From assembly GCA_029335925.2 (NCBI GenBank), contig JARJMX020000047.1, forward strand, positions 1 to 14,624: a stretch of 14,624 nt of DNA, in the 5' to 3' direction. Below are positions 6,907-14,624 of the stretch, in pieces (the stretch's first letter is position 1; each line of letters starts with the position of its first letter). The DNA comes from Gammaproteobacteria bacterium (GTDB lineage Bacteria; Pseudomonadota; Gammaproteobacteria; Halothiobacillales; Halothiobacillaceae). Below the pieces are notes generated by a model. The model searched no databases. It was not told the DNA's origin and saw only the letters and a program-made list of their open reading frames with translations. A program made the position numbers and the translations under genes.

Positions 6907-8394
6907 TCATCGCGGTGAGGGGGCCTCGCCTCCCCAGGAGGAGTCGCTCTCCATCCCATGCCCCCGGCCGTACATCTCGACTTCCCGCCGCAGGCGCTCA
7001 CTCCGCGCCTCGTCCCATTGCTCCCAGGCAAAACGCCACCGCCAGTTGCCCTCGGTCGTGCCGGGGGTATTCATGCGTGCCTCGCTACCGAGTTCAAGCA
7101 CATCCTGCAACGGCAGGATGACGAGGTTGGCGACGGACTCAAGCGCCGCGCGGATCAGCGGCCAAGGCATGGGCTCGGGGATGTGGCCCAGGTAGTCGAG
7201 CACCCGCGTTCGGGTCTCATCGTCCAGGCCTGACCACCAGCCAAGGGTGGTGTCGTTGTCATGGGTGCCGGTGTAGACCACGGAATCGTGGGTGTGGTTG
7301 TGCGGCAGGTAAGGGTTGTTGGGGTTGCCGTCGAAAGCGAATTGCAGGATACGCATGCCGGGCAGTCCGTGGCGCTGACGCAGTGCCACGACCTCGTCGG
7401 TGATCATGCCAAGGTCCTCGGCCACCACCGGCAGGTGGCCAAAATACTCATGCAAGGCCGTCAGTAACGCATCGCCCGGAGCCTTGATCCAACGGCCGTC
7501 GATAGCCGTCTCGCAGTCTGCCGGGATGGCCCAGTAGGCCTCGAGACCACGAAAGTGATCCATCCGAACCAGGTCGAACAGCTTAAGCTGGGTGGCAAAG
7601 CGCGCCTTCCACCAGGCGAAGCCATCAACCACGTGCCGCTCCCAGCGGTAAAGCGGGTTGCCCCAACGCTGGCCGGTGGCGGAGAAATAGTCGGGCGGCA
7701 CACCGGCCACCTCCTCGGCCCGTCCCAGCTCATCCACGGTAAACAGGTCTGGGCGTGTCCAAACCTCGGCACTGTCATGCGCCACGTAGATGGGCACATC
7801 GCCGAACAACAGCACCCCTCGGTGCCTGGCGTAGTCCTTGAGCCGTTGCCACTGGTGGAAGAAGACAAATTGCTCGAAGCGCACACGGTCAATGCGTGCA
7901 TGCAGCCTAACCCGCGCCTCGCGCAGGGCGCCAGGCTCACGCGCGCGCAACGGCTTTGGCCACTCAAACCAGGCTCGGCCACCGTGCTCTTCACGCAAGG
8001 CAATGAACACGGCGTAATCCTCCAGCCAGAAGGCCTGCTCCTCCATGAACGCCGCAAAGGCCTGCCGCATCCTCGGCTGAGCCCGGGCCAGAAACCCGTC
8101 GAAAGCCTCCTCAAGAGAGGCTGCATGCGCACCAAGCCAACCTTCCTCGCGCAGAAGCTCGAGATCAATCAGAGCCGGGCTGCCGGCATGAGCGGAGAGG
8201 CACTGGTAAGGCGAACCATCGGCATGGGTCGGTCCCAACGGCAGCATTTGCCAGAGAGTGATGCCGCAGGCTGCCAGGCGGTCAATGAAGTGATATGCCT
8301 CCATGCCCAACGTCCCCCCAGGTAGAGAAGTCGGATGCAGGAGAATGCCGGCGCGACGCTGATTCAGGATCCCACGGTGATCCTTCAACATCAT
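6907..8394 (-). CDS. malQ: 4-alpha-glucanotransferase (amylomaltase, GH77)
   Basis: This cytoplasmic GH77 enzyme transfers alpha-1,4-glucan segments between malto-oligosaccharides and releases glucose, so it recycles the short products of glycogen breakdown. The 495-residue length is normal for the short bacterial form. The N-terminus carries AGILLHPTSLPG (15-26) and the substrate-binding block PLGPTHADGSPYQ (52-64). The catalytic residues are visible: nucleophile D279 in VRMDHFRG, acid/base E326 in VVAEDLG, and D379 in GTHDNDT. It is the last gene of the minus-strand glgC-GH57-malQ series, 98 bases after the GH57 stop, and I see no terminator or clear promoter in that gap. Two consecutive ATG codons open the gene behind only a weak purine run, so the exact start is uncertain. 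It converges with the mrp block over a 58-base gap. Confidence 0.93.
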   Translation of the reverse strand: MMLKDHRGILNQRRAGILLHPTSLPGGTLGMEAYHFIDRLAACGITLWQMLPLGPTHADGSPYQCLSAHAGSPALIDLELLREEGWLGAHAASLEEAFDGFLARAQPRMRQAFAAFMEEQAFWLEDYAVFIALREEHGGRAWFEWPKPLRAREPGALREARVRLHARIDRVRFEQFVFFHQWQRLKDYARHRGVLLFGDVPIYVAHDSAEVWTRPDLFTVDELGRAEEVAGVPPDYFSATGQRWGNPLYRWERHVVDGFAWWKARFATQLKLFDLVRMDHFRGLEAYWAIPADCETAIDGRWIKAPGDALLTALHEYFGHLPVVAEDLGMITDEVVALRQRHGLPGMRILQFAFDGNPNNPYLPHNHTHDSVVYTGTHDNDTTLGWWSGLDDETRTRVLDYLGHIPEPMPWPLIRAALESVANLVILPLQDVLELGSEARMNTPGTTEGNWRWRFAWEQWDEARSERLRREVEMYGRGHGMESDSSWGGEAPSPR

Positions 8395-8492
8395 CCGGCC
8401 TGCCCCGTACGCATGACGCCGCCCATGGAGGGCGCACCGTGACCTTCGGCAAGGACATGCTCGAGGACCTCAGGCGGAGGTTCGCCCAAAAG

Positions 8493-10115
8493 CTAGTAAA
8501 GCCGGCGCAGGAGCAGGCGGAACAGACGCTCGAAATCGCGCACGGCCTTCGCGGGATTGGAGTCACCCAACCACCAAAACCAGTCGGATCCTTCGCAGAT
8601 GCCAAGCTGCCGTTCGCAGGCCGCAAGCTGCTCATGGTTCAGTCGGCCACTGGCTACGACCCGGTCATAGACCTTTTTCGCCTCGATCAGCAAATCCCAG
8701 GCATGGTTCTTATCCTTCTCGCCAATCCAGGTGGAGAAGGTGCCATAGACCCAACTGCCAGCCACCAGCCGCGGAAGGGGGGTCAGTGGTGGGGTCTCAT
8801 CCAGCAAGCGCTGGTAGGTGGTCAAGCGCAAACGAGGGTGGCTCGCAAGCCGACGGTAGAGGGTATCAAGAAAATAATAGCCATTCTCGGGGTAGTACTC
8901 CCAGGCATTTTCGCCATCCATGATGATGGAGGCAACATACTGACCGTCATGACAAGCATCCGCGATGGTTTCCAAGTGGCGGATCAGGTCCTCCACTGCA
9001 TGATCGGCATCCCAGTCTGCGTAACGGAAACCGATCAGGTCAGAGAGGCCATCGTCGCGAAAGAAAATAGTCGGCGTCGACTTAACCTGGCCATTCATCC
9101 CGTTGCCATTGGTGCTGTACTGATAAAAACGGTGCAGGCAATGGCGATAGTTTTCGAACAGGCCAGCCTGGTGGAGGCTGTTGCTGAGCACCTGGCTGCC
9201 GGTAGCGCACCAACGGAACCCAGCCTCTGCCAGAAGGGTCAGGGTCCGTTCGCTGAGCCCCCCCTCCGCAGGCCAGCAACCATTCGGCCGAAGACCAAAG
9301 AAACGCTCGAATACCGCCAGGCCTTCCTCCAGATGCCAGCGCACCCGTGCCTCTCCACCGGGATAGTGGTCGGTCTCGGGCAGCACCACCTCGGGCCAGG
9401 CCTCGCGCGCGGAATGCATATCCAAGAGCAGAGGCATGATCGGGTGGGCGTAAGGGGTCATGGAGAGCTCGACCTGACCGCAATCGGCGAGCAAGCGGTA
9501 ACGCTTGATCACTCCCCCCAGAAGGTCGGCGAGCAACTCCAACAGCTGACGTCGATCGTCGGCATCAAAACCACAGGCCTTGTGGATCAAGCGGCGGGCA
9601 CGCGCATCCTGACGACGCACGGTCTCGCCCAGCCAGGCGAGGTGGTACCAAAAATTGAGATCGACAAAGAACGATTGCTCAAGATAGAGCAGACTATCAG
9701 GGTGCGCGAGAAAGTCGCGGGCAATGCGCGCCAAGCGGGCATAAGGGGCAAAGCGCTCGATCAGGCGCTGCTCGTGGGCCTTCAGGCAGGATTCGATCAG
9801 CTCAGCCCGGGCAGCACTGCTGGACGGAACCTCTCCGGTGGCCAGCGCGGTAAGAAGCGGATCGGGAAGTGGGCGGCCCTCGGTGAGATGGGCTCGCAGG
9901 GCCTGGGCATAGTCTTCAATCTGCTCCAGCAGAATGGGGACAAAATTGACCACCGCACACGCCTCAGGATGCGCCTCAAGATGGGCGGCCATATCGACGT
10001 AATCCTTCATCGCATGCAGGTAGGTCCAAGGGCGTTGGTACTGACCAGTAAACGGGTCACGATACTCTGGCTGATGCATGTGCCAGAGCAGAACCACATT
10101 GAGGCGAGAGGGCAT
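8493..10115 (-). CDS. GH57 family alpha-glucan hydrolase (alpha-amylase/amylopullulanase-like, COG1449 type)
   Basis: This cytoplasmic glycoside hydrolase of family GH57 acts on alpha-glucans; family members include alpha-amylases, amylopullulanases, glucanotransferases and branching enzymes. The first conserved region, LLWHMHQPEYRD (9-20), resembles the amylase/pullulanase group and not the branching enzymes (HMHLP-type). The likely nucleophile is E284 in CWPAEGGLSE, and the likely acid/base is D400 in IMDGENAWEYY. At 540 residues it is a single-domain enzyme without an obvious signal peptide, which suggests an intracellular role. Its ATG lies 10 bases after the glgC stop, with GAGG as ribosome binding site, so the two are almost certainly cotranscribed. 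A role in glycogen trimming or debranching is inferred from context. Exact linkage specificity cannot be read from the sequence. Confidence 0.85.
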   Translation of the reverse strand: MPSRLNVVLLWHMHQPEYRDPFTGQYQRPWTYLHAMKDYVDMAAHLEAHPEACAVVNFVPILLEQIEDYAQALRAHLTEGRPLPDPLLTALATGEVPSSSAARAELIESCLKAHEQRLIERFAPYARLARIARDFLAHPDSLLYLEQSFFVDLNFWYHLAWLGETVRRQDARARRLIHKACGFDADDRRQLLELLADLLGGVIKRYRLLADCGQVELSMTPYAHPIMPLLLDMHSAREAWPEVVLPETDHYPGGEARVRWHLEEGLAVFERFFGLRPNGCWPAEGGLSERTLTLLAEAGFRWCATGSQVLSNSLHQAGLFENYRHCLHRFYQYSTNGNGMNGQVKSTPTIFFRDDGLSDLIGFRYADWDADHAVEDLIRHLETIADACHDGQYVASIIMDGENAWEYYPENGYYFLDTLYRRLASHPRLRLTTYQRLLDETPPLTPLPRLVAGSWVYGTFSTWIGEKDKNHAWDLLIEAKKVYDRVVASGRLNHEQLAACERQLGICEGSDWFWWLGDSNPAKAVRDFERLFRLLLRRLY

Positions 10116-10125
10116 CAGCGCATCC

Positions 10126-11397
10126 TCAACGAATGGTATGCAGCGGCTGATGCAACATCTCGGGGGTCACCAGGACCACGCCGCCCGGGCTAACTTCGAA
10201 ACGCTTACGATCTTCATCCAGGTCCTCGCCAATCACCATCCCCGGTGGAATGATGCAGCCCTTATCAAGCACCGCCTTGCGTATCCTTGCACCTTGACCA
10301 ATCGTCACGTTCGGCAGAATGACGCTGTCCTGGATCAGGGCATGTTCCTGGACAACGACATTCGAGAAAAGTAGGGAATGACGAACAAGGGCGCCGGAGA
10401 TGATGCACCCGCCGGAGACCATGGAGTCCACTGCCATGCCGCGGCGGTCCTCGTCATCAAAGACGAACTTGGCCGGAGGCAGCTGTTCCTGGTAGGTCCA
10501 GATCGGCCATTCCTTGTCGTAAAGATTCAGCTCCGGGGTAACACCGATCAGCTCGAGATTGGCGGCCCAGTACGAATCCACCGTACCCACATCGCGCCAA
10601 TAGCTCTGCTTGCCGCTCTGCACGTCACGGAAGGGGTAAGCAAACACGCGGTAGTTGTTGATGACCGACGGGATGATGTTCTTGCCGAAGTCGTGCTCCG
10701 ACTTCGGGTCATCGGCATCGCGGATCAGCTGCTCGTACAGGAACTTGGTATTGAAGACGTAGATCCCCATCGAGGCCAGCGCGGTATCCGGCTTGCCGGG
10801 GATGGGATCGGGGTTGTCGGGCTTTTCCCGAAAACGCTGCACCCGCCCGTCCTCATCGATGCCCATCACCCCGAAGGCCTTCGCCTCTTCGAGCGGCACC
10901 TGGATGCAACCGATGGTCAGGTCGGCCTGCTTTTCCACGTGATAGGCCAGCATGAGACCGTAGTCCATCTTGTAAATGTGATCTCCGGCAAGGATCAGCA
11001 CGTACTCGGGATTATGGGAGCGGATGATGTCGAGGTTCTGGTACACAGCGTCCGCGGTGCCGACATACCACGAATTCTCATGGACACGCTGCTGGGCCGG
11101 CAGAAGCTCGATGAACTCGCCCATCGACGGATTGGAGTTGCCCCAGCCGAGCTGGATGTGGCGGATCAGCGAATGCGCCTTGTACTGGGTCAGCACGCCG
11201 ATGCGGCGGATGCCTGAGTTGACGCAGTTAGAGAGGGGGAAATCGATGATGCGGAATTTCCCCCCGAAGGGCACGCCCGGCTTGGCCCGCCAGTCCGTCA
11301 GCTGTTTGAGACGGGATCCTCGTCCTCCCGCCAATACCAAAGCCAGGGTGTCCCGAGTAATGCGGCTGACTAGACGCTGGGGGTATGCAATCAGCAT
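10126..11397 (-). CDS. glgC: Glucose-1-phosphate adenylyltransferase (ADP-glucose pyrophosphorylase)
   Basis: GlgC makes ADP-glucose from ATP and glucose-1-phosphate, the committed and usually allosterically controlled step of bacterial glycogen synthesis. Starting at 11397, the protein is 423 residues (E. coli has 431). The nucleotidyltransferase motif LAGGRGSRL lies near residues 22-30, followed by [20 protein letters not shown] and [10 protein letters not shown]. The FREKP motif near 189-193 holds the lysine that binds glucose-1-phosphate. The C-terminal part is a left-handed beta-helix domain with hexapeptide-like repeats ([24 protein letters not shown]). An in-frame ATG ten codons upstream (11425-11427) would give 433 residues but has no ribosome binding site. 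ATG 11397 sits nine bases after AAGGAG and better matches the family's N-terminal length. It heads the minus-strand glycogen unit. Confidence 0.93.
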   Translation of the reverse strand: MLIAYPQRLVSRITRDTLALVLAGGRGSRLKQLTDWRAKPGVPFGGKFRIIDFPLSNCVNSGIRRIGVLTQYKAHSLIRHIQLGWGNSNPSMGEFIELLPAQQRVHENSWYVGTADAVYQNLDIIRSHNPEYVLILAGDHIYKMDYGLMLAYHVEKQADLTIGCIQVPLEEAKAFGVMGIDEDGRVQRFREKPDNPDPIPGKPDTALASMGIYVFNTKFLYEQLIRDADDPKSEHDFGKNIIPSVINNYRVFAYPFRDVQSGKQSYWRDVGTVDSYWAANLELIGVTPELNLYDKEWPIWTYQEQLPPAKFVFDDEDRRGMAVDSMVSGGCIISGALVRHSLLFSNVVVQEHALIQDSVILPNVTIGQGARIRKAVLDKGCIIPPGMVIGEDLDEDRKRFEVSPGGVVLVTPEMLHQPLHTIR

Positions 11398-11406
11398 ATC
11401 GACGTG

Positions 11407-11412
11407 CTCCTT
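11407..11412 (-). promoter_or_regulatory. Ribosome binding site that sets the glgC start at 11397
   Basis: On the minus strand these bases read AAGGAG, a near-perfect Shine-Dalgarno sequence, and end nine bases before ATG 11397. No comparable site precedes the upstream in-frame ATG at 11427. Confidence 0.7.
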
Positions 11413-11428
11413 GGCTTGAATGACCATT

Positions 11429-11456
11429 TTCGACTGTAACTTAAGGCCTGTACTAT
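11429..11456 (+). promoter_or_regulatory. Tentative glgB promoter in the divergent glgC/glgB gap
   Basis: TTCGAC (11429-11434) and TACTAT (11451-11456) are separated by 16 bases and resemble weak -35 and -10 boxes, pointing toward glgB with transcription starting near 11463. The about 110-base gap must also hold the glgC promoter on the other strand, for which I found no clear boxes. The segment around 11460-11476, including an A6 run (11471-11476), is the most AT-rich stretch nearby. Confidence 0.25.
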
Positions 11457-11496
11457 GAGTCTAGTCTGTTAAAAAACCACTGCAGCCTCGATTGCC

Positions 11497-11502
11497 GGGA
11501 GA
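11497..11502 (+). promoter_or_regulatory. Ribosome binding site that sets the glgB start at 11507
   Basis: GGGAGA ends four bases before ATG 11507. A TTG at 11492 lies in the same frame but upstream of this site, so it is not the likely start. Confidence 0.65.
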
Positions 11503-11506
11503 ATTC

Positions 11507-13663
11507 ATGGATCAGTCGATTGCCCGTCTGCTCGACGGACGCCACCACGACCCCTTCAGCCTGCTTGGCAGGCATCCCCTCGGCGAGGGACGGTCTTGCG
11601 TGCGAGCCCTGCTCCCTCAGGCCGTTTCGGTCAGGATTGGAGCACAGGGACCCGCCATGGAACGCGTCGATCCGCGCGGACTGTGGCAGTGGGAAGGCCC
11701 AGACGATGACCTGCCCAAGCATTACAGTCTGTATTGTGCCGATCAACAGGGTCATACCTTTGAACTGATCGACCCCTACACCTTCGAGCCCCAGCTCGGC
11801 GAGCTGGACATGTACCTGTTCGGCGAGGGTCGTCACTGGCATATCTACCGGGTGCTAGGTGCCCATCCCCGCCAGGTGGACGGCATCGATGGTGTGCTTT
11901 TTGCCGTCTGGGCCCCGAACGCGGAGCGCGTCAGTGTGGTGGGTGACTTCAACCAATGGGACGGCCGCCGCAATATGATGCGCAGCCGGGGCGGTGGCGG
12001 GTTGTGGGAGCTCTTCATCCCGGGCCTTGTGCCCGGCGATCTTTACAAATACGAGCTTCGCAACCGCGACAGCGGCGCCATCTTACTTAAGACCGACCCT
12101 TATGGCGGCGAATTCGAGCTCCGCCCCGGCACGGCCGCCCGCGTACCCGCCCCATCTACGCATGTATGGAGCGACGAGACATGGATGCAGCGCCGCGGGC
12201 AAGAGGGCTGGCTGAACCGGCCGATGTCGATCTACGAGGTCCACCTCGGCTCATGGCGCCGCCGCGAGGACGGCGGCTTCCTCGACTACCGCACCCTCGC
12301 CCACCAGCTGGTGGACTACGTCAAACCCCTGGGCTTCACCCATGTCGAGCTGCTGCCGATCACCGAACACCCGCTAGACGATTCCTGGGGCTATCAAACC
12401 ACCGGCTACTTCGCCCCCACCAGCCGCTTCGGCACCCCCGACGATTTCCGCTACTTCGTCGATTATTTGCACCAAAACGACCTCGGCGTACTGCTCGACT
12501 GGGCCCCCGGCCACTTTCCCAAGGACGAATGGGCACTGGCACGCTTCGATGGTACACCGTTGTATGAACATGCCGATCCACGTCGTGGTGAACATCGCGA
12601 CTGGGGCACTTACATCTTCAACTACGGCCGTAACGAGGTACGTAATTTCCTCCTCGCCTCGGCCATCCACTGGCTGGAGGAATATCACATCGACGGCCTA
12701 CGGGTTGATGCAGTTGCCTCCATGCTCTATCTCGATTACTCGCGTGACCCGCATGACTGGCTGCCCAACCAGTACGGCGGGCGGGAGAACCTGGAAGCGA
12801 TCGACTTCCTCCGCGAGCTCAATCGCGTGGTGCACGGCCGCTTCCCCGGCGCCGTGGTCATCGCTGAGGAGTCCACGGCCTGGCCTGGTGTCACCAAGCC
12901 GACCGATGTCGGCGGCCTTGGCTTTACTATGAAGTGGAATATGGGCTGGATGCACGACACCTTGCGTTATTTTGCCCGAGACCCCATCCACCGCCAGTAT
13001 CATCACAACGATCTCACCTTCGGGTTGCTGTACGCCTTCTCGGAGAATTTTGTCCTGCCCCTCTCACACGACGAAGTCGTGCACGGTAAGGGTTCGCTGG
13101 TGGGCAAGATGCCCGGCGACGAATGGCAGCGCTTCGCCAACCTGCGCCTGCTGTTTGGCATGATGTGGACCTATCCCGGCAAAAAGCTGCTGTTTATGGG
13201 CGGCGAATTCGGCCAAGTGGCGGAATGGGCCTTTGGCCGCGAGCTCGAATGGTGGGTGACCCAGTACCCGCAGCATAGCGGCATGCAGCGTCTGATCGGC
13301 GACCTGAATCGGCTGTACCGAAAACTGCCCGCCCTGCACGCCGGTGACTTTGATTGGAACGGTTTCCGCTGGATCGATTGCGGTGACGCTGAACAATCCG
13401 TACTGAGCTACATGCGCCAAGACGGCGAACACAAGGTGATCGTGGTGCTAAACTTCACCCCGCTTCCGCGGGAGGGCTACCGGGTTGGCGTACCCGCCCC
13501 GGGGCGTTACCGCGTGCTGCTCAATACGGATGCCGAGACCTACGGCGGAAGCAACGTCGGCCTGGCCGAGGCCGAGGCCGAGGCGACCGGCTGGAATGGC
13601 CTGCCCTTCTCTATCCGCCTGACCCTGCCACCGCTCGGCGCCCTCATCTTGCAGGCCGAATGA
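11507..13663 (+). CDS. glgB: 1,4-alpha-glucan branching enzyme (GH13)
   Basis: GlgB cuts alpha-1,4 chains and rejoins them in alpha-1,6 linkage, making the branches of glycogen. From ATG 11507 the protein has 718 residues (E. coli 728). The domains in order are an N-terminal beta-sandwich N1 domain (about 1-105), a CBM48 domain with [22 protein letters not shown] (132-153), a GH13 barrel, and a C-terminal all-beta domain ending LGALILQAE. The catalytic triad is nucleophile D401 in DGLRVDAV, acid/base E454 in VVIAEES, and D522 in [12 protein letters not shown]. Each is offset by four from the E. coli positions 405, 458 and 526. It is transcribed away from glgC, and glgA follows directly, so glgB-glgA is probably one operon. 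Confidence 0.96.
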   Translation: MDQSIARLLDGRHHDPFSLLGRHPLGEGRSCVRALLPQAVSVRIGAQGPAMERVDPRGLWQWEGPDDDLPKHYSLYCADQQGHTFELIDPYTFEPQLGELDMYLFGEGRHWHIYRVLGAHPRQVDGIDGVLFAVWAPNAERVSVVGDFNQWDGRRNMMRSRGGGGLWELFIPGLVPGDLYKYELRNRDSGAILLKTDPYGGEFELRPGTAARVPAPSTHVWSDETWMQRRGQEGWLNRPMSIYEVHLGSWRRREDGGFLDYRTLAHQLVDYVKPLGFTHVELLPITEHPLDDSWGYQTTGYFAPTSRFGTPDDFRYFVDYLHQNDLGVLLDWAPGHFPKDEWALARFDGTPLYEHADPRRGEHRDWGTYIFNYGRNEVRNFLLASAIHWLEEYHIDGLRVDAVASMLYLDYSRDPHDWLPNQYGGRENLEAIDFLRELNRVVHGRFPGAVVIAEESTAWPGVTKPTDVGGLGFTMKWNMGWMHDTLRYFARDPIHRQYHHNDLTFGLLYAFSENFVLPLSHDEVVHGKGSLVGKMPGDEWQRFANLRLLFGMMWTYPGKKLLFMGGEFGQVAEWAFGRELEWWVTQYPQHSGMQRLIGDLNRLYRKLPALHAGDFDWNGFRWIDCGDAEQSVLSYMRQDGEHKVIVVLNFTPLPREGYRVGVPAPGRYRVLLNTDAETYGGSNVGLAEAEAEATGWNGLPFSIRLTLPPLGALILQAE

Positions 13664-13675
13664 ACACCCTTTGCC

Positions 13676-13681
13676 CAGGAG
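13676..13681 (+). promoter_or_regulatory. Ribosome binding site favouring a TTG start for glgA
   Basis: CAGGAG ends five bases before TTG 13687. An in-frame ATG at 13660, which overlaps the glgB stop, has only a short AGG upstream of it. Confidence 0.5.
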
Positions 13682-13686
13682 CCATC

Positions 13687-14624
13687 TTGAACCCACCCTT
13701 GCGCATCCTGTTCGCCACCTCCGAAGCTCATCCGCTGATGAAGACCGGCGGACTCGGTGATGTTTCAAGCAGTCTCCCCTCTGCCCTGCGGGCGCAGGGA
13801 GCCGATGTGCGCCTCATCATGCCAGCCTATGCCGACACCTTGGCACGGCTGTCCGCCTGGCATTCCGTAAGCGAGCTGCACGTGGAGCCCTTCGGCCCCT
13901 GCCGTCTCCTTAAGACGACCCTCCCAGGCCGGGATGTCCCGGTGCTGCTGGTCGAGCACCCGCTGTTTAGCAGCCGCCCCGGCAACCCCTATAACACCGC
14001 CGACGGCCATGCCTGGCCGGACAATGCCGAGCGCTTCACCCTCTTCAGCCGCGTCTGTGAACGGGTCGCTCTGGACCCGTCCGTGATCGGATGGACACCC
14101 GATATCGTACATGCCAATGATTGGCAGAGTGGCCTGCTACTCGCCCTGCTCCAGCTTCATGCACACAGTCCCGCCCGCCTGATCACGATCCACAACCTCG
14201 CCTATCAAGGCGTGTTCGACCGCGCAACCTTCGAGCGCCTAGGACTGCCCTGGAGCTTGTGGCAACCGCACGGGGTTGAGCACTGGGGCGAGATGAATTT
14301 CCTCAAGGCCGGCATCAACGCCGCCCGTTTCATCACCACCGTCAGCCCGAGCTATGCGCGGGAAATCCAGACGCCTGCGTTCGGCCATGGCTTGGACGGC
14401 CTGCTGAGGCACCGGCAGGCCGACGTCGTCGGCATCCTCAACGGCATCGACCTACGCGAATGGGATCCGGCCCACGACTCCGCCTTACCACACAACTACG
14501 ACGCCGAGCACCTGGAGGCCAAGCGCGAGAACAAGCGCATCCTGCAGGCGGAACTTGAACTTGTACAGGATGACAACGCCCTTTTGATCGGCATCATCGG
14601 ACGCATGACCGAACAGAAGGGGCT
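13687..14624 (+). CDS. glgA: Glycogen synthase, ADP-glucose dependent (GT5), 3' end cut by window
   Basis: GlgA transfers glucose from ADP-glucose (made by GlgC) to the non-reducing end of an alpha-1,4-glucan chain. The frame is open to the window edge, giving 312 codons of a protein normally near 480 residues. So the N-terminal Rossmann domain and the beginning of the C-terminal one are present. The ADP-glucose-binding motif KTGGLGDV lies at residues 19-26, HANDWQSG at 142-149, NGID at 252-255, and GRMTEQKG at 305-312 is cut at the edge. The TTG start at 13687 has CAGGAG five bases before it and places the first strand (LRILFATSE) where the family usually begins. The alternative ATG at 13660 overlaps the glgB stop and adds nine residues. 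Either way, glgB and glgA are likely cotranscribed. Confidence 0.94.
   Translation, partial: MNPPLRILFATSEAHPLMKTGGLGDVSSSLPSALRAQGADVRLIMPAYADTLARLSAWHSVSELHVEPFGPCRLLKTTLPGRDVPVLLVEHPLFSSRPGNPYNTADGHAWPDNAERFTLFSRVCERVALDPSVIGWTPDIVHANDWQSGLLLALLQLHAHSPARLITIHNLAYQGVFDRATFERLGLPWSLWQPHGVEHWGEMNFLKAGINAARFITTVSPSYAREIQTPAFGHGLDGLLRHRQADVVGILNGIDLREWDPAHDSALPHNYDAEHLEAKRENKRILQAELELVQDDNALLIGIIGRMTEQKG

Noticed and set aside
8395..8492. Possible extra gene or promoter in the GH57-malQ gap
   Set aside because: Only a 5-bp hairpin near the GH57 end and a weak purine run before malQ are visible. There is no clear promoter, terminator or ORF.
8295..10193. A 632-codon open frame on the plus strand opposite the GH57 gene
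   Set aside because: It is antisense to a gene with intact GH57 motifs. Its translation is low-complexity, mixed and without recognisable domains. It is a typical shadow frame of GC-rich coding DNA.
11492..11506. TTG at 11492 as the glgB start, adding five residues
   Set aside because: The GGGAGA ribosome binding site lies between this TTG and ATG 11507, so the ATG is the natural start.

Overview
The window is GC-rich and densely packed. It looks like a proteobacterial chromosome segment, most likely Gammaproteobacteria. That rests on the fused MrpA/B type of cation antiporter operon and on a GlgB and GlgC that align closely with the enterobacterial enzymes. The species cannot be named from sequence alone. 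No tRNA, rRNA, CRISPR array or mobile element was seen.

Layout. (1) Positions 1-138 hold the 3' end of an unidentified gene. (2) Positions 139-634 are a gene-free leader of about 500 bases, full of predicted RNA hairpins. Its first part (215-397) looks like a riboswitch. An 8-bp helix closes a junction holding five hairpins, a terminator-like hairpin with a U tract follows, and a 9-nt perfect complementarity gives an alternative antiterminator pairing. More hairpins (442-525 and 588-613) and a possible 9-codon leader ORF (572-601) lie between it and the operon. (3) Positions 635-6414 are a complete six-gene Mrp (Pha/Mnh) Na+(K+)/H+ antiporter operon, mrpA/B-C-D-E-F-G, with genes overlapping by 1-4 bases or separated by a few bases. 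A small two-helix membrane protein of unknown function (6429-6848) follows on the same strand with its own ribosome binding site. (4) Positions 6907-11397 (minus strand) carry glgC, a GH57 alpha-glucan-active hydrolase and malQ, transcribed toward the mrp operon. (5) Positions 11507-14624 (plus strand) carry glgB and glgA, the latter cut by the window edge. The two glycogen units diverge from a gap of about 110 bases.

How the genes work together. The Mrp subunits form one inner-membrane complex that exchanges cytoplasmic Na+ (or K+) for external protons, supporting pH homeostasis and salt tolerance. The glycogen block makes ADP-glucose (GlgC), polymerises it (GlgA), introduces alpha-1,6 branches (GlgB), and remodels or degrades alpha-glucans (MalQ, GH57). 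The two blocks converge at about 6850-6906 and are probably separate regulatory units.

The most interesting item is the mrp leader RNA. Its hairpins and competing pairings can be read directly from the sequence, and its position upstream of a cation antiporter suggests an ion- or pH-sensing switch. I could not match it to a known riboswitch family by eye. Two start-codon corrections (glgC at 11397, glgB at 11507) and one ambiguous start (glgA at 13687 or 13660) are also noted.
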